This document shows, one piece after another, positions 43,705 through 53,899 of a stretch of DNA of 64,000 nucleotides; position 1 is the stretch's first letter, and the number at the start of each line of letters is the position of its first letter. The DNA is from Mesorhizobium escarrei. Its GTDB lineage: Bacteria; Pseudomonadota; Alphaproteobacteria; Rhizobiales; Rhizobiaceae. Both the position numbers and the translations under genes were made by a program. The stretch spans positions 62,001 through 126,000 of the forward strand of contig NZ_CAKXZT010000035.1 of assembly GCF_935825525.1 (NCBI RefSeq), read 5' to 3'. Below the pieces are notes generated by a model, which saw only the letters and a program-made list of their open reading frames with translations, was not told where the DNA came from and did no database searches.

Positions 43705-45216
43705 CTAAAGGCAGGCGGCCATCAGCGTGTCGGTCTCGATGCCCGGCGCGACGAATTCCTGTACGAAGCACCCGTCCTTCAACACCAGGACCCGGTCGCA
43801 GACCTTCGGCAGCTCCTCGATCTCGCTGGACACGAAAACGATGCTTTTCCCCTCTGCGGCAAGCTGGCGGATGAGAGCGTAGATTTGCGACTTCGCTTCG
43901 ACGTCGACACCGCGGGTCGGCTCGTCGAGCAGCAGTATCCGGCTGCCGGCATAGATCCAGCGGCCTATCACCACTTTCTGCTGGTTACCGCCCGAAAGCG
44001 TGCCGACCGGCGTATCGATACGCGCCGTCTTGATGCCGATACGACGGATGATGTCGCCTGCCGCTTCTGCCATCCTTGATGCCGAGATCACCCCGTTCAC
44101 CGCCACCTTCGAGAAGTCGGTGGCGACGGTGTTTTCGTCCACGCCGAGCAGCGGCATGATGCCGTCCTCCTTGCGGCTTTCCGGCGTCATGCCGATACCG
44201 CTCTTGACCCGCTCGCCATAGGAGCCGCGGGTGATGTCCTTTTCATCGAGCAGGACCGTGCCGGCGCGCACGGCATCGAGCCCGCCGATCGCCCTGAGCA
44301 ACTCGGTGCGGCCGGAGCCGAGCAGTCCGGCAAAGCCCAGCACTTCACCGCGCCTGAGGTCGAAGCTGACGCCGGCGAGCTTCGGCGGCACGGCAAGATG
44401 CCGCACCGACAGAACCGTATCGCCTCCCCTCGCCTCGCCGACGAGCCGATCCTCCTGCTCGCTGTGACCGAGCATCAGCCGGATGATCTCCGTGGTGTCG
44501 GCGCCGGCAAGCTCGACGGTCCCCGCGACCTTGCCGTCGCGCATCACCGTGGCGGCCTCGGCGATCTGCCGGATCTCGCTCATGCGATGGCTGACATAGA
44601 TCACCGCGATGCCGGCGGCGGCCAAGCTGCGCACGGCCTTGAACAGGAGCTCGACCTCGGCGGCCGCAAGCGAGCTGGTCGGCTCGTCGAGGATGACGAG
44701 CTTCGGTTCGCCGATCATGACGCGCGCGATCTCGACGAGTTGTCGTTCGGCCGGGCTCAGCGTCGCGACGCGGCGGCGCGGATCGAGCTTCAGCTCGAGC
44801 CGGGCCAGCGTCTCACGTGCCTGATGTTCCATTTCGCCATGGGAAAGCACGCCCATGCTGGACGGCCAGCGGCCGAGGAACAGGTTCTCGGCGATGCTCA
44901 TGCCGACGATCAGGCTGAGCTCCTGATAGACGGCGCGCACACCGAGACGGGCAGCTTCGACCGTGCGTTGGGTACCGGAACCGGTCAGCGACGAGCCATC
45001 GATCGTGACGTCGCCGCTGTCAGGCACCGTGGCCCCGGTCAGCAGCCGGATCAGTGTCGATTTCCCCGCCCCGTTCTTGCCGAGCAGAGCACGGACTTCG
45101 CCCCGGCGGATCCCGAAATCGACATCGTCCAGCGCAAGCACGCCGGGATACTGCTTCGTCGCACCATGCACCGCGGCGACTAAAGTCTGCGGATCCTGCT
45201 TGCGGGCGGTCTGCAT
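43705..45216 (-). CDS. Sugar ABC transporter ATP-binding protein (RbsA-like)
   Basis: 503 residues, two NBDs: Walker A GKNGAGKSTLIR and Walker B LVILDEPTSS in the first; GLLGSGRTELLRA, LSGGNQQKVVIGRWI and LLLDEPTRG in the second. Last gene of a leftward operon: binding protein, dehydrogenase, epimerase, permease, ATPase. Confidence 0.92.
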   Translation of the reverse strand: MQTARKQDPQTLVAAVHGATKQYPGVLALDDVDFGIRRGEVRALLGKNGAGKSTLIRLLTGATVPDSGDVTIDGSSLTGSGTQRTVEAARLGVRAVYQELSLIVGMSIAENLFLGRWPSSMGVLSHGEMEHQARETLARLELKLDPRRRVATLSPAERQLVEIARVMIGEPKLVILDEPTSSLAAAEVELLFKAVRSLAAAGIAVIYVSHRMSEIRQIAEAATVMRDGKVAGTVELAGADTTEIIRLMLGHSEQEDRLVGEARGGDTVLSVRHLAVPPKLAGVSFDLRRGEVLGFAGLLGSGRTELLRAIGGLDAVRAGTVLLDEKDITRGSYGERVKSGIGMTPESRKEDGIMPLLGVDENTVATDFSKVAVNGVISASRMAEAAGDIIRRIGIKTARIDTPVGTLSGGNQQKVVIGRWIYAGSRILLLDEPTRGVDVEAKSQIYALIRQLAAEGKSIVFVSSEIEELPKVCDRVLVLKDGCFVQEFVAPGIETDTLMAACL

Positions 45217-45237
45217 GGCTGATCCTCCCGGTTTCTG

Positions 45238-46233
45238 TCACGCGCCGAAAATGCGGCGTTCGCGATAGCGCATGACCAGGATGTTGGCGAGCACGGCGGC
45301 GACGATGATGACGCCGCGCACCACTTCCTGGAAGAACGGATTGATGCCGCGCAGTACCAGCCCGTTGCCGATCAGAGTGATGACGAAGACCCCGAGCAGT
45401 GTGCCAAGCATCGAGCCGCGTCCGCCCGACAGCGCCGTGCCGCCGATGACGACGGCGGCGATCACGTCGAATTCGAGGCCGGAGGCGGTACCAGCATTGC
45501 CGGAGCCTAGGCGTGCGGTCAGCAGCACGCCGGCAAGTGCTGCCATTACGCCCGACGTGGTGAAGATCAGCACGCGAATGCGCGCGACGTTGATTCCACA
45601 TAGTTCGGCGGCATTGGCGTTGCCGCCGACGGCATAGATCGACCGGCCGTAGGCGGTCTTCTGGCTGACGAAGGAGAAGATGGCGAACAGCACCAGCATG
45701 ACGATGGCGGAGGTGGGGATGCCGAACATGTTGTCGGCAAGGATGTCGAGGAAAGCGTTGTCGGGAAAGGTGACCGGCAGCGCGTTGGTGGTGAAGAATG
45801 ACATGCCGCGCAGCGCGCTCCACAGGCCGAGCGTGGCAACGAAGGAAGGCACCCCGAAATAGGCGCGCAGCGATCCGGCGAAAGTGCCGAGCGCAGCGCC
45901 GATGGCAAGTGCGGCCAGGATGGCGAGCGCGACGTTGACGTCGGCTTTCAGCATGAAGGCGAGGCAGACGGAGGTGAAGGCGACCATCGGCCCGACACTG
46001 ACGTCGATCTCGCCGGCGATGATGATCAACGTCACCGCCCAGGCGGCAATCGCGATGGAGGCCGCGTCGCGCAGCAGTGAGAGATGGTTGTTGGCCGACA
46101 GAAAGCCGTTGGTGGTCGCGCCGAAGCCGAAATAGAGCAGAAGCAAAATGACGATCAGGCCGATCTCGTTCATGTCGAGGGCAAGCAGGCGAAAGCCGTG
46201 CCGACGGTCGGGGGTGGTTGTGGTGACGCTCAT
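45238..46233 (-). CDS. Sugar ABC transporter permease (RbsC-like)
   Basis: 331 residues from an ATG with GAGGA upstream. AGEIDVSVGPMVAF and VVIGGTALSGGRGSMLGTLL are family motifs; about ten membrane helices. Only one permease gene is present, so it probably forms a homodimer. Confidence 0.9.
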   Translation of the reverse strand: MSVTTTTPDRRHGFRLLALDMNEIGLIVILLLLYFGFGATTNGFLSANNHLSLLRDAASIAIAAWAVTLIIIAGEIDVSVGPMVAFTSVCLAFMLKADVNVALAILAALAIGAALGTFAGSLRAYFGVPSFVATLGLWSALRGMSFFTTNALPVTFPDNAFLDILADNMFGIPTSAIVMLVLFAIFSFVSQKTAYGRSIYAVGGNANAAELCGINVARIRVLIFTTSGVMAALAGVLLTARLGSGNAGTASGLEFDVIAAVVIGGTALSGGRGSMLGTLLGVFVITLIGNGLVLRGINPFFQEVVRGVIIVAAVLANILVMRYRERRIFGA

Positions 46234-46247
46234 CGCAATCTTCCTCG

Positions 46248-47141
46248 TCAAGGCCGGTGGCATGTGTAGCGAACGGAGCCTGTGAGGCTTTCACCGGGCG
46301 CCAGCCTCACCAGCCCGCCGCGTGAGGGCATGTTATGTCCATCGGCGCTATGGCTCATCGGTTCGAAACAGAAGAAATCATAGTCGTAGCCGGCATCGAA
46401 GGCCGGATCGGAGACGAAAACCAGATAACGGGAAAAGAGGGGATCGGCATCGATCGCCAGCGAAATCCCGTTCTCCGGCCAGTCGATCTTCGCCCCGCCG
46501 TCCCAGTCCTCGAAAACCGTGTTGACCCAGCGGCGCGGCAGGCCGCGCGGTTGGGAGAAATCGAAATCGCCAGCGACCGGATGCTCGACGGTCGGCAGCC
46601 AGGAGGAATCCTCTTCCCAATAGGAGCAAGCGGCCGCCTTGAGCGTGGTCTCTTTTGTTAACGGAAAATACGGATGCCAGCCCAGACCAAATGGGAGCGC
46701 GAACTCGCCACGATTGGTCACGGACAGTGTCGTCGTCAGCGTGGGACCGGCGAGCGTGAAGCGCTGCTGGGCATCGTAGGCATAGGGGGTGCCAGTGCCG
46801 CGATGGCCAAGGCAAAGCACGATCTCGCCTTTCGCATGGCTGGCAAGACGCCATTCGCCGGTCCAGCCATCGCCATGCAGATAGTGCTTGTCCCAATCCA
46901 TGTTGGGTTCTAGCGAAAGTTCGCGGCCTTCGAAGGAAAAGCGGTTGTCGCGCACCCGGTTGCCGAAAGGCACCAGCGGAAAACAGCCCGATTTCAACGC
47001 CGCGCGTTCCGGCCCTTGCTGCGGCTCGCGAAACAGCGGCATCTCGACACCGCCCGAACGCGAAAGGAACCGCCAGATCGATCCGCCGGTCGTGGTGACG
47101 GTGAGGTCTAGTGCTTCGTTGCCGATTTCTATATCGGCCAT
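46248..47141 (-). CDS. Aldose 1-epimerase family protein
   Basis: 297 residues of the GalM-type beta-sandwich. FPLVPFGNRVRDNRFSFEGR supplies the asparagine/arginine pair, DKHYLHGDGWTGEW the first histidine and LPFGLGWHPYFPL the catalytic histidine; FCFEPMSHSADG holds the catalytic glutamate. It interconverts anomers of the imported sugar. It sits three bases after the dehydrogenase gene. Confidence 0.85.
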   Translation of the reverse strand: MADIEIGNEALDLTVTTTGGSIWRFLSRSGGVEMPLFREPQQGPERAALKSGCFPLVPFGNRVRDNRFSFEGRELSLEPNMDWDKHYLHGDGWTGEWRLASHAKGEIVLCLGHRGTGTPYAYDAQQRFTLAGPTLTTTLSVTNRGEFALPFGLGWHPYFPLTKETTLKAAACSYWEEDSSWLPTVEHPVAGDFDFSQPRGLPRRWVNTVFEDWDGGAKIDWPENGISLAIDADPLFSRYLVFVSDPAFDAGYDYDFFCFEPMSHSADGHNMPSRGGLVRLAPGESLTGSVRYTCHRP

Positions 47142-47144
47142 CGC

Positions 47145-48194
47145 TCACTCCGGAAATTCGACGATGACTTTTCCGGAGCGCCCGCCTGCCATCAGTGCAT
47201 AGGCCTCGGGCGCTTTTTCCAGCGGGAAGGCATCGGTGATGATATCGTGCGGGTGCAGGCCCCAGGCGTCGAGGTCCTCGCAGCACTGGTCCATATTGTG
47301 GACGCTGGTCACCCATGAGCCGTAGATGGTCCGCTGGCGGTGCAGGAGGTCGTCGCTGACGTCGAACTCGACCTTGCCGGTTTCCCCGATATAGACGCAG
47401 CGCCCCCATGTCCGCGTCGCCTGCAGCGCCAGCACCCGGCCGCGCGGGTTGCCGGAGCAGTCGATGGCGACCGCCGCACCGCCCTTGGTCAACTCGTTGA
47501 TGGCGCCGAGCGCGTCCGGCCCGGCGACGAAGCCGTGATCGAGCAGGCCGAGTTTTTTCGCTGTCTCAACCCGGTCGGGCTGAGTGTCGACACCGATCGC
47601 CAGGCGCGCGCCACGGCCCTTGGCCAGCATCAGCGCCGCCATGCCGACCGGCCCGAGGCCGACGACGAGCACCGCATCGCTACCCGAAACATTGCCGCGC
47701 AGCACGGCCTCATAAGCGGTGCCGACGCCACACGAGATGAAGCAGCCGTCGCGATAGGACAGTGTGTCAGGCAGGTGCACGAGATCGCGCTCGTCGGCGA
47801 CGAGATACTCGGCGTGGCCGCCGTCGCGCTGCCAGCCATAGGCGGCACGCTGCGGGTCGGTACAGGAGATCTGGAACCCCTTGCGGCAGTTGCGGCAGAA
47901 GCCGCAGCCGGAAATGTGATAGACGGCGACACGGTTGCCCGGCTTGAAATGCCGGCAGCCAGCGCCAAGATCGACCACCTGCCCGGCCGGCTCGTGCCCG
48001 GCCACTACGCCCTGATAGGACGTGCGCGGATCGTCGCCGAGATGCTTGTGATAGATATAATGGATGTCGCTGCCGCAGATGCCGGACGCCTTCATCTTTA
48101 GAAGCACCTGGCCGATGCCCGGCTTCTGACGGTCGATTTCGCGCAGGTCGACTGTGGAATTGCCTGGAAGGTAGGCGGCAAGCATTTTTGGCAT
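47145..48194 (-). CDS. Zinc-dependent alcohol/sugar dehydrogenase (MDR)
   Basis: 349 residues. Catalytic zinc ligands in KASGICGSDIHY and GHEPAG; structural zinc cysteines in GCGFCRNCRKGFQISC; cofactor loop VVGLGPVGMAAL. Resembles threonine/sorbitol dehydrogenases. With the epimerase and dehydratase it would oxidise an aldose towards an aldonic acid. Confidence 0.88.
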   Translation of the reverse strand: MPKMLAAYLPGNSTVDLREIDRQKPGIGQVLLKMKASGICGSDIHYIYHKHLGDDPRTSYQGVVAGHEPAGQVVDLGAGCRHFKPGNRVAVYHISGCGFCRNCRKGFQISCTDPQRAAYGWQRDGGHAEYLVADERDLVHLPDTLSYRDGCFISCGVGTAYEAVLRGNVSGSDAVLVVGLGPVGMAALMLAKGRGARLAIGVDTQPDRVETAKKLGLLDHGFVAGPDALGAINELTKGGAAVAIDCSGNPRGRVLALQATRTWGRCVYIGETGKVEFDVSDDLLHRQRTIYGSWVTSVHNMDQCCEDLDAWGLHPHDIITDAFPLEKAPEAYALMAGGRSGKVIVEFPE

Positions 48195-48310
48195 CGTCAA
48201 GCTCCGGACCCGGTTCATTCAACCGCGGGCAGTATCCGAGATTGTCGGTTCCCCAAAAGGACTGGCCGCCGGGAGGCGGCCGCCAGTATCGCATGTTCGG
48301 GAGGATGCGA

Positions 48311-49288
48311 TCAGGAGAGGCCGTCCTTGTGGGTTTCGAGCCACTTCTTGGCCTCGTCTGCCGATTTGAAGATCGATATGCCCATCGGCACGATGATGTC
48401 GGCGGCTTTCTTGCCTTCGGCGCCATTCAGCGCCTGTTCGAGAGCCAGCTTGCCGATGCCCTGGCCGGACACGTCGGCGACTGCCTTCATCACCGAGAAG
48501 TCGGCGAGTTCGGTCGCGGCTGAAGACGTCATATCGGCGGCGAAGACGACGACTTTTCCGGCCAGGCCGCGTTGCTTGATGGTGCGCACCGCACCGGTGC
48601 CGGCATCGCCACCCTCGCCGAAGAAAGCGTCGATATCCGGATTGGCCGACAGCATCTGGTCGCTGACCGAGACGGCATCATCGAGCACCGTGCCGCGCTG
48701 GTTCGCAGCGATGACGTAGCCCGGAACCTTGGCTTTGAGCGCCGCTTCGAAGCCCTCGCGGCGCTTGACGCAGACTTCGACGAACTCGCAGTTGAGCACG
48801 CCGATCTTCGGTTCCTTGATCCCCTGAGCGATGAAATAATCGGCCGCGACGTCGCCGAGCTGGCGGCCGAACTCCGTCGGATCGGCGACCGCATAGGCAT
48901 AGACATATTTCTTCATGTCGGCGTCGTTGATGCAGGTGTTGTAGCACACGACCGGAATGCCGGCCTCATGCGCCCGCTTGATGGCGCGCACCGAACCGTC
49001 GGCGGAGACGGCGGACAGGATGATCGCCTTGACGTTTGCCGAGATCAGGCGGTCGATGAAAGAGGCTTCGGCGCCCGGATCGGCGCGAGCATTCGTCTCG
49101 AGCAGGTCGATCTCTTTGCCCATCGATTTGGCGCTGTCCTGGATGCCCTTGCGCACGGCGGCATAGAAACCGACGTCATCCAGATAGATGGCACCGATGC
49201 CGGTCGAATCGGCGAGCGCCGGCGCTGCCGCCGAGCCGACCGTGACCGCAGCAAGCGCTGCCATTGCAAACTGCTTTATGGATTTCAT
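48311..49288 (-). CDS. Sugar ABC transporter substrate-binding protein
   Basis: 325 residues with a Sec signal (MKSIKQFAMAALAAVTVGSA) and the type 1 periplasmic-binding fold (IDRLISANVKAIILSAVSAD; PVVCYNTCINDADM; DIDAFFGEGGDAGTGAVR). First gene of the leftward operon. The promoter region is shared with the divergent dehydratase gene. Confidence 0.87.
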   Translation of the reverse strand: MKSIKQFAMAALAAVTVGSAAAPALADSTGIGAIYLDDVGFYAAVRKGIQDSAKSMGKEIDLLETNARADPGAEASFIDRLISANVKAIILSAVSADGSVRAIKRAHEAGIPVVCYNTCINDADMKKYVYAYAVADPTEFGRQLGDVAADYFIAQGIKEPKIGVLNCEFVEVCVKRREGFEAALKAKVPGYVIAANQRGTVLDDAVSVSDQMLSANPDIDAFFGEGGDAGTGAVRTIKQRGLAGKVVVFAADMTSSAATELADFSVMKAVADVSGQGIGKLALEQALNGAEGKKAADIIVPMGISIFKSADEAKKWLETHKDGLS

Positions 49289-49422
49289 GTCGTCCTCCCA
49301 ACGGATGATGAATTGCGCCCGTCGCGGCGCCCGCAGCCAAGTCGGACTGCAGGCAACCTCTCCCTACGGTCTGCCTAATCCGAGATCAACGTTCAGGCGA
49401 CTAGATCGGATCAAACTTACTT

Positions 49423-49433
49423 ATAGATACTAT
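49423..49433. promoter_or_regulatory. Putative operator half-site pair 1
   Basis: ATAG-ATA-CTAT inverted repeat in the divergent region, 135 bases upstream of the binding-protein gene. Confidence 0.4.
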
Positions 49434-49542
49434 GTTTAAAACGGCTGTCAACGCATATTCGGACGCCGCATTGGCCGATTGCCGCCGAATCGGCGTCACA
49501 ATCACCATTGAACACGATGTCAAAGTCGACTAACGTGTCCAT

Positions 49543-49557
49543 ATAGATATGATCTAT
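49543..49557. promoter_or_regulatory. Putative operator pair 2 for the FadR-type regulator
   Basis: ATAGAT-ATG-ATCTAT, a perfect 6-bp inverted repeat 26 bases before the dehydratase start. It shares ATAG/CTAT with site 1. The rest of 49289-49583 holds only promoter sequence. Confidence 0.5.
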
Positions 49558-49583
49558 TGGTTGATTGCGCGGGAGTTCTCCGA

Positions 49584-50756
49584 GTGAGGATCACAGGCAT
49601 TGAAACCCGCGTGGTCAACGCGGAAATGCGAAACTGGGTATTCGTGAAGGTGCTGGCCGACGAGGCGGGGCTCCATGGCTGGGGCGAAGCGACATTGGAA
49701 TGGAAGACGCACGCGGTGGTCGGCGCGGTGGAGGATCTGGCGCAGCTGATCATCGGACGCGATCCTCGCGACATCGAGCAGGCCGTGCGGATCATGCGCA
49801 AGCAATCGTTCTGGCGGCTCGGGGCGATCGGCATGAGTGCGATCTCGGGCATCGAGATGGCATTGTGGGATATTATGGGCAAGCATTTCGGCGTGCCGGT
49901 TTGGCGCCTGCTTGGCGGCAAGGTGCGCGACAAGGTCGGCGTCTACACCCATCTCGGTCTTGGCGACATGCGCGCGGTCTATGAGACGATGGAGGCTGAT
50001 CCGCTGGTCGAGCGCGCGCATGCCGTAGTCGAAAAGGGCTACCGCGCCTTCAAGGCGGTATTCATTCCTTATACCCACTATCACGCGCCGTTGCCCGATG
50101 TGGACAAGGCAGCGCGGCTGATGGACGCTCTGCGCAAGGCAGTGGGACCGGGGATCGAGATCATGGTGGATTTTCATGGCCGCCCGGCCTCGGTTTCCGC
50201 CGCACTATCCTATGTCGAGGCCCTCGCTCCCGGCCGGCCGATGTTCATCGAAGAGCCATTGCCGCCCGGCGACACGGCCGGTCTGAAAGCCCTCGCCGCT
50301 CATACTTCGGTGCCGCTGGCGACCGGAGAGCGACTGGTCGAGCGCGCCGAATTTGTCGAACTGCTTTCGGCAGGCGCGGTCAGCATCATCCAGCCCGACA
50401 TCTGCCATTGCGGCGGCCTCTCCGAGGCCAAGAAGATCGCGGCCCATGCCGAGGCCGTCGGCGTCGGCGTCGCTCCCCATAACCCGCTCGGGCCGATCGC
50501 CGGCGCCGCCGCGCTGCACTTCGCCGTCTCGACGCCAAACCATATCATCCAGGAGGAAATGGTCGGCGCGGTACCGTGGTATTTCGACGTGGTCGAAGGC
50601 CCGATCTGCATGATTGATGGCTTCTGGCAGATTCCCGAAGCACCGGGTCTCGGCATCGAGGTCGACGAGGCGGTCTGCGCGCGCTATCCCTTCGCGCCCG
50701 AGGTGCTGCACACGCAGAACGCCGTGATGCCGGACGGTACCATCGTCGACTGGTGA
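49584..50756 (+). CDS. dgoD: Enolase-superfamily sugar-acid dehydratase (D-galactonate dehydratase-like)
   Basis: 390 residues from a GTG with GGGAG nine bases upstream. Mandelate racemase/galactonate dehydratase fold: metal ligands in IMVDFHGRP (with the D-x-H of DgoD), MFIEEPLPP and LATGERL, and the catalytic histidine in VAPHNPLGPI. It dehydrates an aldonic acid to a 2-keto-3-deoxy acid. No KDPG/KDPGal aldolase or kinase gene follows, so the specificity is uncertain. Confidence 0.75.
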   Translation: MRITGIETRVVNAEMRNWVFVKVLADEAGLHGWGEATLEWKTHAVVGAVEDLAQLIIGRDPRDIEQAVRIMRKQSFWRLGAIGMSAISGIEMALWDIMGKHFGVPVWRLLGGKVRDKVGVYTHLGLGDMRAVYETMEADPLVERAHAVVEKGYRAFKAVFIPYTHYHAPLPDVDKAARLMDALRKAVGPGIEIMVDFHGRPASVSAALSYVEALAPGRPMFIEEPLPPGDTAGLKALAAHTSVPLATGERLVERAEFVELLSAGAVSIIQPDICHCGGLSEAKKIAAHAEAVGVGVAPHNPLGPIAGAAALHFAVSTPNHIIQEEMVGAVPWYFDVVEGPICMIDGFWQIPEAPGLGIEVDEAVCARYPFAPEVLHTQNAVMPDGTIVDW

Positions 50757-50781
50757 GGACGGCCGACTTTTTGAGGTTGGA

Positions 50782-51558
50782 ATGACTGGACGTCTGCAGG
50801 ACAAGGTCGCGATCATAACCGGCGCCGGGCGCGGAATCGGCGAGGCAATCGCCCGGGCCTTCCACCGCGAAGGCGCCAAAGTCGTCATCGCCGAGATCGA
50901 TCACACGACCGGCGAAGCGGTCGCAACGGATCTTTCGCCAAACAGGGCAAGCGCCCTGTTCGTGCCATGTGACGTCCGCCAGACCGCTTCCGTCGAAGCC
51001 GTCGCCGCGCTGGCGAGGGAGACCTTCGGCCGGATCGACATCCTCGTCAACAATGCCGGCATCAACGTCTTCCACGATCCGCTGGAGACAAGCGAAGCCG
51101 AATGGCGGCGCTGCTTCGACATCGATCTTGATGGCGTCTGGCGCATGAGCAAAGCGGTGCTGCCGGCTATGCTCGACCAGGGCGCCGGCTCGATCGTCAA
51201 CATTGCGTCCACGCACAGTTTTTCGATCATTCCCGGTTGCTTCCCCTACCCCGTCGCCAAGCACGGGCTTTTGGGCCTCACCCGGGCGCTCGGCATTGAC
51301 TACGCAGCCAGGGGTGTGCGGGTGAACGCCATTGCGCCCGGTTATATCGAGACGCAGATCGCCGTCGACTACTGGAACACTTTTCCGGACCCCGAGTCCG
51401 AGCGCCGGCGTACCTACGATCTGCACCCGCAAAAACGCATCGGCAAACCCGAGGAGGTGGCGATGACGGCGCTGTTCCTCGCCTCTGATGAGGCACCTTT
51501 CCTCAACGCCGCCTGCATCGTCATCGATGGCGGCCGCTCGGTGCTCTACCATGAATGA
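50782..51558 (+). CDS. Short-chain dehydrogenase/reductase
   Basis: 258 residues: TGAGRGIGEAIA, NNAG, IASTHSFS and YPVAK motifs. 25 bases downstream of the dehydratase, so likely the oxidoreductase of the same sugar-acid pathway. Confidence 0.87.
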   Translation: MTGRLQDKVAIITGAGRGIGEAIARAFHREGAKVVIAEIDHTTGEAVATDLSPNRASALFVPCDVRQTASVEAVAALARETFGRIDILVNNAGINVFHDPLETSEAEWRRCFDIDLDGVWRMSKAVLPAMLDQGAGSIVNIASTHSFSIIPGCFPYPVAKHGLLGLTRALGIDYAARGVRVNAIAPGYIETQIAVDYWNTFPDPESERRRTYDLHPQKRIGKPEEVAMTALFLASDEAPFLNAACIVIDGGRSVLYHE

Positions 51559-51623
51559 CGGCGGCGTTGCGCAGGGTGCCGGTCGCGCCTATGAGTTGCA
51601 GGCTGGAGAAGGGCTGGGAAGAC

Positions 51624-52373
51624 ATGGCATCTGACCTTGGCGTGGCTGAAGACGGTTCGTGGCGCCGCGTCGAGACCGAAGGGGCCGGCGGCAGCCGCAT
51701 CCACGATTCCGTGGTCAACGTTCTCGGCAGTCGCATCCTTGGCGGCGTCTATCGGCAAGGCGAAATGCTGCCGCGCGAGGAAGAGCTCTGCGCCATGTTG
51801 GGTGTCAGCCGCACCTCGATACGCGAAGCGATCAAGGTGCTGTCGGCGAAGGGGCTGGTGGAGGCGCGCCGCCGGGTCGGCGTACGCGTTTTGTCGCGCG
51901 ATGACTGGCGGCTGCTCGATCCCGTGGTGCTGAGCTGGCACCCGGATATCAAGAATGACAGCGAGCTGATTTCCGGCCTGATCGAGGCACGCCGCATCTT
52001 TGAACCGGCTGCGGCCGAACTTGCCGCCAGGCGCGCCACCGGCTCCGATCTCGCAGCGATCGAGGCTGCCTTCAACGCCATGCGCGATTCGATCCCGCAC
52101 GACCTCGACGGGGTCTGCCGGGCGGACCTGGCTTTCCACCGCAGCTTGATCGCGGCAAGCCACAACGTCGTTTTAAAAGGATTGATCGGGATGCTGGAGG
52201 CGGCGCTGAGCGCGTCCTTCCTCGTCACCAACAGGCTGATGGAAGCGCAGTCGCGGGCGCTGGCGGCGCATCAAACCGTGCTCGAGGCGATCCGCATGCG
52301 CGACACGGCCGGAGCCAGGGCCGCGATGAACCGGCTGCTCGACATCGCCGCCGACGACCTGCAGGTCGCCTAG
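51624..52373 (+). CDS. GntR/FadR-family transcription regulator
   Basis: 249 residues. Winged helix at about residues 20-85 (IHDSVVNVLGSRILGGVYRQ; LPREEELCAMLGVSRTSIRE) and a helical FCD effector domain (IEARRIFEPAAAELAARRAT; LAFHRSLIAASHNVVL). Probably senses a sugar acid and controls the flanking divergent operons through the ATAGAT-type repeats. Followed by a terminator. Confidence 0.88.
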   Translation: MASDLGVAEDGSWRRVETEGAGGSRIHDSVVNVLGSRILGGVYRQGEMLPREEELCAMLGVSRTSIREAIKVLSAKGLVEARRRVGVRVLSRDDWRLLDPVVLSWHPDIKNDSELISGLIEARRIFEPAAAELAARRATGSDLAAIEAAFNAMRDSIPHDLDGVCRADLAFHRSLIAASHNVVLKGLIGMLEAALSASFLVTNRLMEAQSRALAAHQTVLEAIRMRDTAGARAAMNRLLDIAADDLQVA

Positions 52374-52380
52374 AAAATGC

Positions 52381-52405
52381 AAAGGCCGCCTCGAGGGCGG
52401 CCTTT
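52381..52405. terminator. Bidirectional terminator
   Basis: AAAGGCCGCC and GGCGGCCTTT form a 10-bp stem with a 5-base loop between the regulator gene and the convergent tig. Confidence 0.9.
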
Positions 52406-52426
52406 CACATCCAGCAGAATGTGGTG

Positions 52427-53899
52427 TTACTCGGCGTCCTTGGCAGTTTTCTTCTTCGGAGCGGCCTTCTTCTTGGGTTCTTCCGCATCCTCGGCCTTGT
52501 TGGCGTCGGCCTTCTTCGCTGCGGCTTTCTTCGCCGGCTTCGCCTTGGCCGTCTCGCTGTCCTCGTCGTCGGCCATCAGTTCTTCCTTGCTGACCTTGAC
52601 GTCGGTGACCGAAATCTGGCTGAGCAGATGGTCGACCACCTTCTCCTCGAACAGCGGCGCGCGCAACGTGTTCAGCGCTTCGGGATTGCTGCGGTAGAAT
52701 TCGAAGGCTTCCTGCTGCTGGTTGGCCGGGTAGCGGCGCACCTGCTCGAGCAAGCCACGCTGCAGTTCCTCGTCCGACACGGTGACGCCGGCCTTCTCGC
52801 CGATTTCGGCGAGAACCAGGCCGAGACGCACACGGCGCTCGGCAAGCCGCATATATTCGGCGCGCGCCTCTTCCTCCGTCGTCTCCTCGTCGGCGAAGGT
52901 GCGGCCGGCGGCTTCCAGATCGCGGTTGACCTGGTTCCAGATGTTGTTGAACTCGGCCTCGACGAGCTTCGACGGCGCCTCGAACGCGTACGCGGCATCG
53001 AGCTGGTCGAGCAGCTGGCGCTTGATTTTCTGGCGGGTCATCGAGCCGAACTGGTTCTCGATTTGGCCGCGCACCACTTCACGCAAACGCTCCAGCGACT
53101 CCAGGCCGAGATTCTTGGCCATTTCGTCGTTGATCTCCAACGCGCCGGGCTTAGAAACTTCCTTGACGGTGACGTCGAAGGTGGCTTCCTTCCCGGCAAG
53201 ATGCGCCGCCTGGTAGTTTTCCGGGAATGTGACCGTGACCTGCGTCTCGTCACCGGCCTTGCTGCCGATGAGCTGATCCTCGAAGCCGGGAATGAATTCC
53301 TTGGAGCCGAGCACCAGCGGCTGGTCCGTGCCGGCGCCGCCGCTGAAGGCTTCACCGTCGATCTTGCCGACATAGTCGATCGTCACGCGGTCGCCTTCGG
53401 CGGCCTTGCCGGTCTTCGGTTCGTAGGTGCGAGCCGATTCGGCGACACGGCGGACCTGCTCGTCGATTTCCGAATCCGGCACGTCGAACACCTGACGCGT
53501 CACCTTGATGTCGGAGAAATCCTTGATCTCGATCGGCGGAATGATCTCGTAGTTCAGGCGGAACTCGAAGTCGGCGCCGCCGGCCAGGATCTTCTCGGCC
53601 TCCTTCTCGTCCTCGGTCATGATCACTTCGGGCTGCATGGCAGCCTTTTCGCCGCGGCCGGTAATGATCGAACGGGTCGAATCGTTGAGGATCTCGTTGA
53701 CCACTTCGGCCATGAACGACTTGCCATAGACCTTTCGCAGGTGCTGCACCGGCACCTTGCCGGGGCGAAAGCCGTTGATGCGGACCTTGCTCCTGGCATC
53801 GGAAAGCCGTGCCATCAGCTTGGCTTCCATGTCACCGGCCGGCACGGTGATCTTGATCTCGCGCTTGAGACCGGCGTTGAGCGTTTCGGTGACCTGCAT
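52427..53899 (-). CDS. tig: Trigger factor
   Basis: Ribosome-associated chaperone and peptidyl-prolyl isomerase. 490 residues starting [20 protein letters not shown]; ribosome-binding signature [20 protein letters not shown]-like domain ([20 protein letters not shown]), then the helical chaperone domain. The C-terminus is extended by about 45 residues rich in lysine and alanine ([34 protein letters not shown]), common in rhizobial homologues. The region 53900-54342 upstream holds its promoter and no other gene I recognise. Confidence 0.93.
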   Translation of the reverse strand: MQVTETLNAGLKREIKITVPAGDMEAKLMARLSDARSKVRINGFRPGKVPVQHLRKVYGKSFMAEVVNEILNDSTRSIITGRGEKAAMQPEVIMTEDEKEAEKILAGGADFEFRLNYEIIPPIEIKDFSDIKVTRQVFDVPDSEIDEQVRRVAESARTYEPKTGKAAEGDRVTIDYVGKIDGEAFSGGAGTDQPLVLGSKEFIPGFEDQLIGSKAGDETQVTVTFPENYQAAHLAGKEATFDVTVKEVSKPGALEINDEMAKNLGLESLERLREVVRGQIENQFGSMTRQKIKRQLLDQLDAAYAFEAPSKLVEAEFNNIWNQVNRDLEAAGRTFADEETTEEEARAEYMRLAERRVRLGLVLAEIGEKAGVTVSDEELQRGLLEQVRRYPANQQQEAFEFYRSNPEALNTLRAPLFEEKVVDHLLSQISVTDVKVSKEELMADDEDSETAKAKPAKKAAAKKADANKAEDAEEPKKKAAPKKKTAKDAE

